From assembly GCF_040939455.1 (NCBI RefSeq), contig NC_134109.1, positions 72,941,001 through 73,005,000 of the forward strand: a stretch of 64,000 bases of DNA, written 5' to 3'. A program made the position numbers and the translations under genes. A model generated the notes under the pieces. The model had not been told where the DNA came from. It did not search any database and saw only the letters and a list, made by a program, of their open reading frames with translations. Every line of letters starts with the position of its first letter. Within the stretch, counting starts at the first letter, position 1. This DNA is from Microcebus murinus. Taxonomy: Eukaryota > Chordata > Mammalia > Primates > Cheirogaleidae. Shown piece by piece: positions 51,710-64,000 of this stretch.

Positions 51710-54435
51710 ACTTTTCTGGGGTCTCCTCCCATGCCTATCTGTCTACTAAAGGTTTAGAAGAAATGTTAAATTCAAACACCAGTGCTTTTGCACTAGCTAG
51801 AAGGGAAAATTCCATAAAATAAACTCTTTGGAATGAGTATGCTTTCTTCTTGTTTTTTAAATAAAAACTGTTAAATAAGAAATATCTATTCAAAAATTAT
51901 AGAAGTACATTCAGGTATTCAATTCCTCTTCCCAGAGGTAAGAAATTTTACTTTTTGTTTTGCATACTTTATATTTGATTGCTTGGGCATATATAAAATA
52001 TTATCTCCTATCCATTCCCTTTAAAAAACTTCCTATTTGAAGGTATTTCATATCCATACAAACAGAGCTTCCCTAATCTTTTCTTACTGCTTCCATTATA
52101 TAGATGTTCTATAATTTAGCCACTCCTTCACTGATGAACATGTCCCCCAATTGTATGCAATTACAAATATTTTTAAAACAATCATTATTTTTTTCTACCA
52201 AAACACATATTAAATCCCTAATGTCATTTAGTATACAGTCCATTTTCAAGTTTTCTCAATTTTCACAACGGTATCTTTGTAGCTTTTTTTTTTTCTTTGT
52301 TATATCGAGGAGAAGTTTAAGTTTTAGTTTTTATTTTGCTTTACTTCCTCTCTTTATTAAATCCAAGTTTTCTTATATTGTGATTAGAGTATGTTATCTG
52401 TACTATTTCCATTTTTGGAAAGTTCTTGTAGTATATGGTCTTGTGAATACTTGAAAAGAAAAACAGTCTGTTTTAGGTTTCAGAGTATGATGTTACTTAG
52501 ATCTACATTATTACTTATGTACTTTAGATCTTTTATATCCTTTTACTTTTGATCTCTTTTTTCTCTCTTTTATGACTCATTTATAGCTTTCTCTGTTGGC
52601 TTGCTAGGATTCTGGGTGACAATTCCCTTTGGTAAATGAATTCATATTGGTGATCTCAAATCTCTGCAATATCATTTGGTCCACACTCTCTTGTGTGGCA
52701 ATTAGCTATATATTTCACAATAAAGGCAATTTTATAGTTGTTTGTGCATGAAGTAATGCTAGTTCTAACCAGGGGAAGGTTGAATGTGGTTAAGTCTTTG
52801 GAAATAGTCATACCTTTGATCTTTAAATAAGTATATTGATGGCAAATATAGAAATAGCTCAGGGATATTGGTGTACAATATTGAAGTCCCAAAGGCCAGT
52901 ATTGAATAGTGTTTCTGATGACAAGTTTGTTTTGTATAGAAATCAATCAAATATTCCCTTGTACAAGGGAAGAAGCTTTAGTTGAGCTTAATGATCAAGA
53001 ATTGATACAAATGAGAAGAAAAAGAACATGCAGTTAGAAACTAAAATTACTTTTTTTTTAGCCCATTGCTATTTAAGGTTGAGATTCACAAAAGGGAATT
53101 AGAATGGTTAGGAAGCAGTCTTATAAGTGGGAATAGAACCCGATTTGCTTTAGTTTTGGGCTTTATTTCATTTCTTGACATGAAGACAGAGCACCTTTGC
53201 TTTCTTCATTCACTAGAGAGTAGTAAAGACTGAGTATCTCATGGGAAGCTAAAGAATTTTGTGGATCAAGACAATGGCAGTCTGGAAACCCAACTAGGAT
53301 GCTCTCAGCTGCAGGTACTGTATGATTTGTCTTCTCCTAGCATGTTTGTTTAAAAAGCCAGGATGAATTAAGTATGTATTTGAAGTAGCTTAAGAAACTC
53401 AGATGTTTGTGAATACTTAAGGACAAAGCTGCCTTCTCCTCTCTCACTTTGATCTGCCTAGGATGTGGAGGATAGAACATGAGGCATCCAGAAAAAGACT
53501 AAACTGTGTCATACAATTAGAAAGTCATGAGAAAAAAGGAAAGTCTTCCCTATCTACAGGATAAGAGAGAGACCAGAGTATCAATATCAGATCTACCACT
53601 TATTATTCTAGCTTGTTACTTCCCTCGCTTGGTTTCAATTTCCCTAAATGTAAAAAAGAAACCAATAAAGCAAACGGTCATGGCTTTTGTAAACAAGATA
53701 GTGGATGTAAAGGAGTAATTGCGTTTTTCACATGGTAGCCACTGCTTTGGTTTTGTTTTCGGTTATCATTATTTCCCTAGAAAGCTCATCAACCACTGCT
53801 CCAGATTGAAAGATAGACCCTGATAGTGTCCCATTAATTCTTTATGCTCAGACATAAAGCCATATATTGACATAAATTAGATCCACCCCTTAAAGTACAG
53901 CATAGGTTCTGATTTCTTTCTTAACACAGCTCTGATCACCCTGGCTCATAGGTATCTTTTCTGCTTCAAAAATCTTATGATCATCCATTCTGTCCCTGAA
54001 TAAAAAAAAATCTTGTGATCATACTACTTACTTGACATTTTTTATATAGTACTTTTTTATTATTTACTTTTGTATTTGTGTGCATGAATGTAAAAGCCTT
54101 AAGGTACTGAAAATTTTAATGCTTCAATAAGTCCATAGTGTCCAGTGTGCATTGTAGGCATCTAGTTAATGTTTGTTGACTGATAACAAATGGTTATGAT
54201 AAAGGGCAAAATAAATGATACAGCAGACTTATAATAATATGTTAACTGATCCACAATGGAATTAGAGAAAAGAGAGAGTACTGTGAAGAGAAGGGCTTCC
54301 ATGGGATATGGAACTTATAACCAACTACGAATAGGAGGGGAAAATGGTGAACATGGTAGCAGTCCAGTGCAGAGAATGCCATCATTATGGAGAACTTCAT
54401 TACATACTGGAATAGCATTGTATTATAAAATAATA
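51710..54435. other. Intergenic, possible MIR at about 53570-53690, no gene seen
   Basis: AT-rich and mostly unassigned. 'tctaccacttattattctag' to 'tcaatttccctaaatgtaaa' resembles a MIR core. Open frames here have no family motif. Confidence 0.45.
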
Positions 54436-54451
54436 GAAATGTTAGACTTGG

Positions 54452-54733
54452 GACCAGGCGTGGTGGCTTATACCTATAATCCTAGCACTCTGGGAGGCTG
54501 AGGTGGGAGGATTGCTTGAGCATAGGAGTGTGAGCCCAGCCAGAGCAAGATTAGACCCCATCACTACTAAAAATGGAAAAATTAGCCAGGCATTCTGGCA
54601 TTTGCCTGTAGTCCCACCTACTCAGGAAGCTGAGGCAGGATGATTCAGCCCAGGAGTTTGAGGTTGCTGTGAGCTAGGCTGACACCATGGCACTCTAACC
54701 CGAGCAACAGAGTGAGACTCTCTGCCTTAAAAA
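54452..54733 (+). mobile_element. Alu with target-site duplication
   Basis: An Alu with a shortened middle (no linker) and an A-poor tail. 'gaaatgttagacttgg' is repeated at 54436-54451 and 54734-54749. Confidence 0.95.
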
Positions 54734-54749
54734 GAAATGTTAGACTTGG

Positions 54750-55660
54750 AAGGATTACTTAGCATGACCTAGCCCAGCCCCTTTATTTTACAAGTAATAT
54801 AACTGAGTTCAAGAAGTGAGTCGAGTGTAGAAGGGGTGGGAGAAAGAAATTACTCAAAATCTCATGGACTTAGGGTTAGAATTTAATCACACTCTTCTGA
54901 TTCCAAGTGCAAGTTCTTTCTACCATTCCATGAAACATGCAACATTAACATGACCAATGATCTGCAAGTATCAATCGTGTAGAATTGTGTTTGCTGCATT
55001 GTATTAGCTCTATTCATGTTCAGATTCCCCACCATACATCTTTTTTCTGACCCTGTCCTTCTCTACCATATGCTGTCACAGCCCAGGCTTTGTGATTGTC
55101 TCCACTCCCTGGGCTTAGCTACAAAAGTGGGATACTTTTAAGGTTTCTACGTTATCTTCTCCTCTTTTGAGGAAAAGGTGAATATGATTTGATAAAACTT
55201 CAATGATATGAGGCTAAACATGAGACAATATGAATGATAGTGATAGCACTGCATATAGGAGCAATCAGAGGGATAAGAAAAACAGAGGTCATCAGAAATT
55301 GCTCGAGGTTTGGGGAACTCTAGGAGTAGGAGTAACAAACCGTGAAGGAAAATCAATGAGTTCATTTCCATTTCCCCCCTTTTTCTCTCACGTTATTTCA
55401 GCACATTCCCAGCTCTCTCATAACTCCTCGTCTGATTCAGCATTTGTTTTTGTCTAATCTTCTTTTATCAAAACCTGTAGAATTTTGGAGAGTCTGGGGA
55501 ATTAGAAGCAGTGCTTTGTGGCCATGAGTTACTGCTTATTTTCTGTAACTACAGTTAAAGGGGTTATACAGAGGCGTTTTGGCTCTGTAAGGTAAGGCGA
55601 TGTTATTTGCTTGCAGTTTTAAATTTACGCAGTCAGTGACCCCTCACAAAGCTTCATCTT
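54750..55660. other. Upstream region of OR-5, no gene seen
   Basis: About 54750-54850 resembles an old hAT/MER5-type repeat ('cagcccctttattttacaag'). The rest is unassigned and may hold the non-coding 5' exon and promoter of OR-5, which I cannot locate. Confidence 0.4.
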
Positions 55661-55679
55661 ATCTTTACTCTCTTTTCAG
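55661..55679 (+). other. Putative 3' splice site of OR-5
   Basis: 'tttactctcttttcag' with AG at 55678-55679, two bases before the first ATG. Confidence 0.65.
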
Positions 55680-55681
55680 GA

Positions 55682-56650
55682 ATGTTAGAGTCAGCTCTGC
55701 TCGCAGAGGCAATGGATGGAGCCAACCACTCTATGGTATCTGAGTTTGTGCTCCTTGGACTCTCCAATTCATGGGGGATCCAGGTTCTTCTTTTCCTCTT
55801 TTCCTCTGTGTTCTACATGGCGAGTTTGGTGGGAAACCTCCTCATTGTGTTCTCCGTCACCTCTGACTCTAACTTACACTCCCCCATGTACTTCCTGCTG
55901 GCCAACCTCTCCTTTCTTGACCTGGGAGGTTGCTCTATTGCAGCCCCCAAAATGATTTATGACCTTTTTAGAAAACACAAAGCCATTTCTTTCGGGGGTT
56001 GTATAACTCAGATCTTTTTTATTCATGTTATTGGGGGCACAGAAATGGTGGTGCTCATAGCCATGGCCTTTGACAGATATGTGGCCATATGTAAGCCTCT
56101 CCACTACTTGACCATCATGCACCCACGAATGTGCATTTTAATTTTGGCTGCTGCCTGGATCCTTGGCCTCATCCACTCAGTAGCCCAACTGGCTTTTGTC
56201 ATAGACTTGCCCTTCTGTGGCCCTAATGTATTGGACAGCTTTTACTGTGATCTTCCTCAGCTCATTAAACTTGCCTGCACAGAGACCAATAGACTGGAGT
56301 TCATGGTCACAGCCAACAGTGGACTCATCTCTGTGGGGTCCTTCTTCATATTGATTATTTCTTACATCTTCATTCTGATCACTGTTTGGAAACACTCTTC
56401 ATCTGGTTTATCCAAAGCCCTCTCTACTTTGTCAGCTCATGTCACTGTTGTGGTTTTATTCTTTGGGCCATTAATCTTCTTCTACACCTGGCCATTCCCC
56501 TCATCACATTTGGACAAATTCCTTGCTCTCTTTGATGCAGTTCTCACTCCTTTTCTGAATCCAGTTATCTATACATTTAGGAACAAGGAGATGAAGGCAG
56601 CAATGAAGAAACTTTGCCATCAGCTTGTGAGTCATAGGAGGATATCCTGA
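55682..56650 (+). CDS. Olfactory receptor, OR4F-type (OR-5)
   Basis: An intact 322-aa odorant GPCR from ATG 55682. The family-typical start is Met11 (55712, MDGANHS), giving 312 aa, the usual OR4F length, and Met11 is the more likely start. Seen: Asn15-His-Ser glycosylation site, '[13 protein letters not shown]' (66-78), '[15 protein letters not shown]' with DRY at 131-133, cysteines 107, 179, 189 and 199, 'KALSTLSAH' (245-253) and NPVIY (293-297). There are no broken motifs. It lies outside the triplicated block on the opposite strand to OR-A, OR-B and OR-C and shares no flank with them. Confidence 0.96.
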   Translation: MLESALLAEAMDGANHSMVSEFVLLGLSNSWGIQVLLFLFSSVFYMASLVGNLLIVFSVTSDSNLHSPMYFLLANLSFLDLGGCSIAAPKMIYDLFRKHKAISFGGCITQIFFIHVIGGTEMVVLIAMAFDRYVAICKPLHYLTIMHPRMCILILAAAWILGLIHSVAQLAFVIDLPFCGPNVLDSFYCDLPQLIKLACTETNRLEFMVTANSGLISVGSFFILIISYIFILITVWKHSSSGLSKALSTLSAHVTVVVLFFGPLIFFYTWPFPSSHLDKFLALFDAVLTPFLNPVIYTFRNKEMKAAMKKLCHQLVSHRRIS

Positions 56651-56702
56651 ATATTCTAAAGGTAAACAAAAATGTAGCTCTACACTCAATGGCAATGGAA
56701 AA

Positions 56703-56708
56703 AATAAA
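56703..56708 (+). terminator. Candidate poly(A) signal for OR-5
   Basis: AATAAA lies 52 nt after the OR-5 stop. A second cluster of AATAAA-like hexamers lies near 56800. Confidence 0.45.
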
Positions 56709-56719
56709 GTCATCGAAAG

Positions 56720-59270
56720 TTTAGATCTCTGTTAATTTTGTGTACTAGGTTACATTTAGGCATTTACCAGGTCATTGTGTATCTCTAGTACCTTAATCAA
56801 TAAAAATAAAGGGAGCTAACACTGGAGGCTTATTTAATATTCATGATAACTCTGTGGTATTTTTACTTCAGTATTATTTTATAAATTAAGAAATGCTTTC
56901 TGTTAATTCTGTTTTTAATTACTGTGTAAATGTTTCAAACCAAAGCCGATTGTCACAGTCCACCACTTCCAATAGTCTTAGCTCTCCAAAGGTGCCAGAG
57001 AACATGTTGAATAATTCAATGTTAGAAATTAGTGTATTATTCCTTTTCACTGTTATATACTTTCCCCATTTTGAATTGGTTAATGTTCATTTCTGAAACT
57101 ATCTACCAAACTGCCATAAAACCTAATTGCTTTGATTTTCTCCCTTCTTCCTTTGGTATCTGCCTGTTTCCTATATCCTTTGGCTACTTATTGAATTCTT
57201 GGCTATATAATAGAATTATGGAATTTTGGAACTGGAATTTGAGAGATCATGTTCCAACCTATTATTTTATAGATGATATACTCAGGCACAGAGATGTTAG
57301 ATGATAGATTTTGGTATGAGAATTAGATCATTTTTAGATTTAAAAAAATTTTTAAATATTTAAGCCCACTTTTGTTGATTTGGATTCTAGAGCTTTCCAC
57401 TAACAAATTATACCTCTGGCCTTCTATTGCCTTTCTGTTTCTGACCCCAGTGAACAGAAGAGACACCAGTGAGTTCATTACTCTTATCATTATTATCAAT
57501 TTCATGTGATTGCTTATTGTTTCCAAATTCTTTCTTTATTTGCAGCCGAACTAGAAATTTCTGGAACCAGGTCCTGGTTATTTTATAACTGCATGATTAA
57601 ATCATCACTTGTTCCTGGTCTCTTCCATGGCTTTTACTTATGTCACCTACTAAAAGTCCACAATTAAACACTCTTCTCTGTCTAGATTGCTTTTCTACTT
57701 TAATGAACACTGTAAAGGGCATTCACCATCACTTTGCTTATTGCTACCAAGATCTGGCTGTTACCTTAGGTAAGCTTCAAGAATTTCACGTATGAATATT
57801 ATTGCATTTAAAAAATCTGTTTCTATTAGTGGATTGTGGTTTCCATGACTGAACAGCTGGGCACTTTAGAATTTTCAAGACCCAAGGGCAATATAAGCCA
57901 GAGACAAAATCTTTCTGATCTATAAATAAAGATATGGATTTATAAACTAATAACTATGACAACATTATAATAAAGCCTAGTTATTCTAAAGATTCTTTTA
58001 AAATGTTACATATATACTCATATCCCTGCAGACTTGTAATTTCTGGCAGATCCTTATAATAAATCCATCTTCTTAAAGCATTGATAGGTTTCAGATTTCT
58101 CTTAGGAAGTTATTTTACCCTTTCACATTCACATTGATTTTTATTTTATTTTGGACTTCTTTAAAATTATCAATTCACATGTAATATATATTTATTAAGA
58201 CAAATAAATATATTTGTCAGCCAAATATATTTGCTCAGCCATTAACTCAGCCAGATGAGAAATGTTTCTTTTTAGCAAAAGTAGCCATTAGCCGTGGGTT
58301 ATCTACATATGCAATTATTCCTTTTCCCTATTGGTAAGCTTCATTTATACTTCTCTTTCTATGACTTCACAGAGTGCCTCTGTTGATATTAGCCTCACAA
58401 ACATTATGTGATTCTCTGACTTTCTATTTGACAAGTAGAAACTTAAACATGCAATCATTTTGGGTAAAATTCAGGTCAGATTTATCATCATTTGCTTGCC
58501 CTTAACTGTTTCATTTACAACTCTGGCTGAAACTGCCACAGCTTGTTTTCATTTATCAGTGTTTTCACAGGATAGTTAAAGATCATTCACTGGTTTTGTC
58601 CAAAAACCACCACCTCCACCACCACCACCAGGAACATGCAGCTGGCAAGTGGTAGAGCTGGGATGCATATCCAAACACCTTGTGCTGCAACATCCCTGCT
58701 CTTCTTAATCACCATACTCCACTGCCTCTCCTGTACTCCTAAATCTGAGCACATTTTTTCTCTATATACTTAATAGTATAAAATAGTAAACATAAAGCAT
58801 ATATCAACCCAATAAAATATAATGCTATTTAAGATTTGTGTTCTGTCATTTTAATGTATCATTAAAATATCCATCTATTTACTATTCTAAGGTGTTAAGA
58901 CCCAGAGGTAACTTATATACTAAAATAATTTTATAAACCTTCTCATACTCAAACACAACTATGCAAAAGTGAAGGGCAGTGCATCATCTACTTCTTCGAG
59001 ATATTTAGTCCATGACAGAGTAATGTTATTTGAGGAAAAGAATGAAGCTTCAGTGGACACTTCATGGGGTTCCTTCATTCTCACTGAACCAGAGAGTTGC
59101 ATCAGTCTAGGCAGAAGATGACCCAATTTTCATAAGACAGCTTTAATTTACAGCTGGAAATGACTGAACAAATGATATATTGCTTTCTGATTCTCTACCA
59201 TTAGGCTCCTCCAAAGTACCCCAAGAAGAGCTTAAAGAAAATAAAATGAACACTAAGTTTCAAGAACAGC
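56720..59270. other. Intergenic; MIR at about 58620-58730, no gene seen
   Basis: 'cagctggcaagtggtagagc' to 'caccatactccactgcctct' is a MIR 3' part beginning at a (CCA)n run. 57218-57305 looks like an old hAT/MER5-type remnant. Otherwise unassigned. Confidence 0.5.
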
Positions 59271-59275
59271 TCTTT

Positions 59276-59572
59276 CTGGCTGTGCATAGTGGCTCATGGC
59301 TGTAATCCTAGCACTCTGGGAGGCTGAGGCAGGAGGATCACTTGAGGTCAGGAGTCTAAGAGTGAGCAAGAGTGAGATTCCATCTCTACAAAAATAGAAA
59401 AAATTAGCCAGGCATGGTGGCACACACCTGTAGTCCCAGCTACTCAGTAGGCTGAGGCAGAAGGATCACTGGAGCCCAGGAGTTTGAGATTGTGTTAAGC
59501 TAAGATGATGCCACTGCACTCTAGCTGGAGTGAAAGAGGGAGACTCTGTCTCAAGAAAACAAACAAAAAAAT
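59276..59572 (+). mobile_element. Alu
   Basis: A dimeric Alu without the long linker. Imperfect flanking repeats are 'aagaacagctcttt' and 'aaaaacaactcttt'. Confidence 0.93.
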
Positions 59573-59659
59573 GTCAAAAAAACAACTCTTTATGGCAAAT
59601 ACAAAACTCTTCCTTCTTAGCTAATATAATTAACCAGTAAGGTTCCCTTTGTCTCTCCA

Positions 59660-59890
59660 GCTACAATTTATGGAATACTGTATGCCAGGCACTATCTGAT
59701 TTCTACATTATCTCATTGAAATCCCACAACCACCCTGTGAAGTGAGTACTATTATTATTTTACTCCCATTACAGATAAGGAATCAAGCATGGGAGGTCAG
59801 GAAGTTTGTCCTAGGGTACAGAGCTATGAAGTGTTGGAGCTGGGATTTGAACCCAGATCTCTCTGATTCCAGAGCCACTCTCTAAACCAA
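59660..59890 (+). mobile_element. MIR SINE
   Basis: A well preserved MIR core: 'ctgtatgccaggcactatct', 'ttacagataaggaat' and 'gagctgggatttgaacccag'. Confidence 0.9.
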
Positions 59891-60404
59891 TGTAGGTTTC
59901 TTTTCTCTTCTATTAAATTTAGTTCATTAAAGGAATCTGATTTCTTCTGGATTTTCACTAAAGGTTGTTTTGAGGTGATTTCTTTATCATTTTATCAATA
60001 GAAGTTAAAGTAACAGTTGTCTATAGTTCAACAGTTAGTAGACAGGATTTATTTTTACTTCTCTAATTTTGTGCCTCTGTTGACTTTTCAAGGGCTACAG
60101 CTGAAAACTGAATATCAAATGGCATTGAAGAAAGCACTTCTAGTGATGCTGCTGCAATGAATCAGACTTGGAAGAAAGTTTTAGTCAATATAGTGATGAT
60201 TGTTTGTATTCTAGGCTTTATATGCCACAGAGCCTGTGATCTCAATAATAATGACAAAGACTCAATTTAGTCCAATTACATGGTAAATAGTAAAGATAAA
60301 AAAGTAAATGGAGACAAGGTAATAGCCAACCTTTCTCTTATTTGTCTTGGGAATCATGTCCTACATATGGATAGACTCAAAATGGATAGTCATGGTGTCT
60401 CTAG

Positions 60405-60897
60405 TTGATTGAAAAACATGGCTGCCATATTTTGTACCTCCTCCTGCCAAGAGGTGGAGTCTATTTCTCCAACCTTAAATCTGGCCTGGTCTTGTGTACA
60501 TTGCTTTGCCCAATGGAATGAGGCAAAGTGATGTCATAGGAGTTCTAGAACTCAGGTATAGCTTGCTTGCAGCTCCTGCCTTTGCACACTTGTAGCTCTC
60601 CCTACCACCATATAAGGAAGCTTGGGCAAAACTACTAAATAATAAAAGATCCCTTGGAGAGAGAGGCCCCGTCTATAGCCAGCACTAAGGCTCCATACAC
60701 ATAAGTAAGGCCATCTTATATCCTGCAACCCTGGTCAAGCTGCCTGCCAGATGACTGATAACATCTGAGAAAGCCCAGGGAAGACCAGCAAAAGAACTGC
60801 CTAGCTGAGCTTAGCCTGAATTATCGACTCATAAGCAAGTAAAATCTTATTGATTTAAACTACTTTGTTATACAGCAATAAGTAATTGATACAGGGT
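60405..60897 (+). mobile_element. MaLR-type LTR (MLT1/MST-like), solo
   Basis: The order 'aagaggtggagtctatttct', 'cccaatggaatgaggcaaag', 'ctgcctagctgagcttagcc' and 'gttatacagcaataagtaat' matches a mammalian MaLR LTR. No internal region follows, so it is a solo LTR. Confidence 0.65.
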
Positions 60898-62060
60898 ACT
60901 CTGTATAATTGTATTTTATCAATAGCCCTTTCACCGACTCTCTGCACACCTTTGATGTAAAAATATAAAATATAACAAGAGGTTTTATGTTTTGTTGGTT
61001 TTTTTTTAGAAAAAATATCTTGCCCTATGAGGGTTAAACCATAGTGGTTTGTCTTATCCCAACTCCACTAGCATATGAATTCCATGCCCATATGCTCCTC
61101 TTATAACAACCTATTCATCTCTCCTGACCAGCACAGAATAAAGAACTAACTAAATGTTGACTGGAAAACTGTACATCTTATTATCTCTAATTTAATTATC
61201 CTTTCTAATGGTACACAGGTTGCACTCTAGATATCACATCAGAGGCTTTTTTTCCCCATTTTCTCCCTTCCTATGGAGATGAAAAACTTTATTTTGCTTT
61301 TTTGAAGGTATATTCATTCTTATGGACTCTCTTCCCTCACAGAGAAAAACAAACAGATACATAGATTTTTTAATTCTGTAATTATTACACATACAAGAAT
61401 CCCTTGTCTCCTTTCTTCCTTCCCCTCAAGTGACCCATTACCAGCTTTTCCCTTTAATTGCTGTGGCCAAATTTCTGTGGTCCTAGGAAACAATTCTCTT
61501 GGCCAATGTACTCAGGATGGCAATCTGACTTTTTGGTGCTGCTAATTAGCCACCTTTCCCCCACGGAGGTATTATAAATGGCTTTTTATGCCAAGCGATG
61601 ATAACATCAACAAGTTCTACACTTGTGATCCTCTAACTCCATGAATATTTCAACATTGTTGCAGGTAGGTTAGATGGATAGAAACTGTCTCTGATGGAGA
61701 TCAGAACTTCAAGTGGAAATACATAGAGCAGTGAGAGGGAGAAATTAATAAACCAGAAGAAACGAATCAACTCTGCTATTTAACAGGGAAACTGCAGCAG
61801 AATGACTAACAACAACAACAAAAAAAGGCAGCAGAATGAGTATAGTCAAGTGATGATCTTATGTGTAGTACAGGAAAGGTTATTCCAGTGACATTTACAC
61901 AGACGTCTCACGTGTGTGTCTCCAGGCAAAAAAAGTTGGACCAGAAGATTGGAGTCCAGTGAAAATAAAATGTGGAGAATTTTGGACAATGCTAAAGAAA
62001 CTAGCTTTGATATATAATGATTCCCTGCGCCACAAACAGGACATCAACATTGGACCATCA
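60898..62060. other. Intergenic, nothing recognised
   Basis: No gene or confident repeat. Confidence 0.5.
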
Positions 62061-62069
62061 CAGCAAAAG

Positions 62070-62225
62070 AAACATGGTATAATGGAAATAACCTGGGCTG
62101 ATGAAGTCAAAGGTCAAACATATTGATTCTGGATTTGCCGCCACCTTGTTCTGTAGCTTCAACAGAGTCATTTGCCTTCCCTGTACCCTGGTTTCATTAA
62201 CTCTAAGATAAAAAGGTTTTATATT
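62070..62225 (+). mobile_element. MIR SINE fragment
   Basis: 'catggtataatggaaataac' to 'tggtttcattaactctaaga' follows the MIR 5' half. Confidence 0.65.
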
Positions 62226-62521
62226 CACTAGTAAAGTTACATTCAGGTGATAACAGTAGACTCTTACAGGGCTGGCTGCATTGATAGCAGTAAGAAAAAT
62301 CATTTTGACAACCTACAGCTCCAGTGCCCACTCCCTACATATTTCTCATCTTATCGGTGGTGTCTTGAGCTCTTTCTACCCATCTGGGAAGAACAAACTA
62401 GTGGAGAAACTTCCAGGATAATCAGATTGAAATGTTTTCCTGCAAATTTTAGTATTATCCAGCAAATGTAATTTAAACACAACCTAGTAACTGGATGTTA
62501 AGGTTAGAAAGTAGAGGCTAA

Positions 62522-62650
62522 CCGCCAGGCACAGTGGCCTGTGCCTGTTGTCCCAGCTTCTTGAGAGGCTGAAGCGGGAGGATCCCTTGAGCCCAGGAGT
62601 TTGAGGCCAGCCCAGACAATGTAGCAAGACCCAATCTCCAGGAAAAAAAG
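62522..62650 (+). mobile_element. FLAM-like Alu monomer
   Basis: A single left-arm-like Alu unit ('gccaggcacagtggcctgtg' to 'caagacccaatctcc') with an A-rich tail and no right arm. Confidence 0.75.
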
Positions 62651-63109
62651 AATGCAGAAGATAACAAATCTGAGTGACTCCAAACATGGATCTACTTTTC
62701 AAAAAACTCTAGAATTATCCGCCTTTCTTGAATTGGTGGTAAGCTCATATGACTTATAATTAATTTCCTGTTTATGTTGGCCAGCACAAGGATGAGCATA
62801 AGAGAGAGCCAGCTAGTCAGCAGATGATCTCTGAGGCATCTCTCCCTCTTTTTACATTCTATACTGAGGAGTGGGAGCGTGGAGAAAGTTCAGTGCTCTG
62901 TGTTTAACGCATCCTGGGATTCAGAACATTGTAAAGGCACACGGTATTTACTTGCTTATCACCACTGATAACCTATTTTCCTTTTCAGTAGTGAGTTAAG
63001 TGCACAGTTTCCCTCTGTCTTCCCTGAAAAGATCAGATTTAAACTACTATTCTGTCCTTGTTAAAAAGTGAAGTTGTTTCATGGGGACTGATACAAAGTG
63101 TGGTATCCG
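62651..63109. other. Intergenic, nothing recognised
   Basis: No gene or confident repeat. Confidence 0.5.
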
Positions 63110-63124
63110 GAGACCTTAAGTTTT

Positions 63125-63196
63125 TGTTGTTGTTTTTTAATTTCAGCATATTATGGGGGTACAAATGTTGAGGTTATGTGTGTTGCCTTTCTCCCT
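63125..63196 (-). mobile_element. Very short antisense L1 tail
   Basis: A (TTG)n/T-run and 'cagcatattatgggggtaca'. A 15-bp duplication 'gagaccttaagtttt' lies at 63110-63124 and 63197-63211. Confidence 0.94.
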
Positions 63197-63211
63197 GAGA
63201 CCTTAAGTTTT

Positions 63212-64000
63212 CAGTGTGGATAGAACATAAAAGTCTGGCTAGAAATAAGTAGAACCAACAATGAGTGTACAAGCCTATTTCTCAAATTTTTACCAACATT
63301 AGGAATTACCTAACTTTTTAATCTTTGTTAACATGACACATAAAAGATATTTTTAAAAATAAAACAAGGTCTTGTATAAAACTTAAAAAGAGTTTAAGAT
63401 TGAGTAGGAACTAGAAGCACTGATAGAGTAACTGTCAGCTAGCTTCTAGGGGAGCAATTTGGAATTCAATCATTTGCTTGGATAAATTGCATGAGTGGGA
63501 AGGTTGTGATGATAGTCATTGTGAAAGGAAACTAAGTGATTCCAAGCTAAGTTGTTCTTTATAAATGTATCATTTATCCGGTTATGATAAAGTTTTAAAA
63601 AGACATTTTAAAGGCATACGAAAGAGACATCATTTACAATGACAGGAAATTCAACAGTGTTCTTTGTTCAACCACTATTAGAACATTATTATTACAACTG
63701 TTTTTGGTCTGGTTACCACAATATAAAAAAAAAATTATCTTCAGTTGGTGTATAGAGTAAGGGTATCAAAGAAGACTTTGTGGAGGAAGGAATTTTGTAG
63801 GGCTAGTGTTGACAAGAACAGGAAGAATCAGAGAGATGTAACGGGGGTAAAGGCATTGCATGCCAAGTGAAGAATGTGGAAGAAGACATGAGCTAAAATA
63901 TTTGATAGTATGTGTGAGGAAGAGTAAGTACCATTTGGGAGTGTTCAGTGAAGAAGTAGTAGTTTAGCTTAGAGTGTGAGGTGTAGGGAGGAATGGAATA
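63212..64000. other. Intergenic to window end, nothing recognised
   Basis: AT-rich sequence without a convincing gene. Confidence 0.5.

Noticed and set aside
61914..62126. Overlapping open frames on both strands near 62 kb
   Set aside because: They overlap a MIR fragment, are short, and lack motifs.

Overview
The window is mammalian nuclear DNA, most likely from a strepsirrhine primate and probably a lemur-type lineage. It is AT-rich and intron/repeat-like. Its dimeric Alu elements carry the 'tcctagcactctgggagg' left arm, an extra 'attaattggcca' linker and the 'gctgtgagctaggctga' right arm; from general knowledge these look strepsirrhine rather than human. The young L1 tails all end in a 'cccccataatatgctgaaataaa'-type 3' UTR that is not the human L1PA tail. 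No species call can be proved from sequence alone.

The genes are five intact single-coding-exon olfactory receptors (ORs) of the OR4F type. OR-1 is at about 12.0-13.0 kb (+). OR-A, OR-B and OR-C are at 17.6-18.6, 26.0-26.9 and 37.2-38.2 kb (all -). OR-5 is at 55.7-56.7 kb (+). Each has a pyrimidine-rich 3' splice site just upstream of its start, as expected for ORs with non-coding 5' exons. I recognise no other protein-coding gene.

The most informative structure is a tandem segmental triplication carrying OR-A, OR-B and OR-C. Unit 1 is about 17.08-25.39 kb, unit 2 about 25.39-36.62 kb, and unit 3 about 36.62-43.65 kb (cut short on its right). The units share the OR, an old L1M fragment, a long flank, a hAT transposon with an 8-bp target-site duplication, and an old Alu whose poly(A) sits exactly at the unit junction. 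Unit-specific events let the history be read: a deletion with an inverted-repeat scar in unit 1; an L1 3' transduction, a young Alu, a GAAA expansion and a copied segment of about 120 bp in unit 2; and a different young Alu in unit 3.

Region by region: 0-1.85 kb is a young 5'-cut L1 (+). From 1.85 to 4.26 kb is an old antisense L1 carrying a two-part templated insertion copied from, or to, 4.7-5.3 kb. From 5.3 to 11.9 kb there are small L1 tails, Alus and a MIR. OR-1 follows, then old L1M and an Alu up to the triplication. From 43.9 to 47.5 kb an L1M fragment is followed by a Tigger-type DNA transposon split by a young L1 with a clean target-site duplication. From 47.5 to 52 kb are old antisense L1s holding a twin-primed L1 and an Alu. 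OR-5 follows, then MIR, Alu and a MaLR-like LTR to the end.

The ORs would act independently as odorant GPCRs in olfactory neurons; they are not an operon. I found no CRISPR, tRNA, rRNA or novel enzymatic system. The interest here is in duplication, retrotransposition and gene-conversion history.
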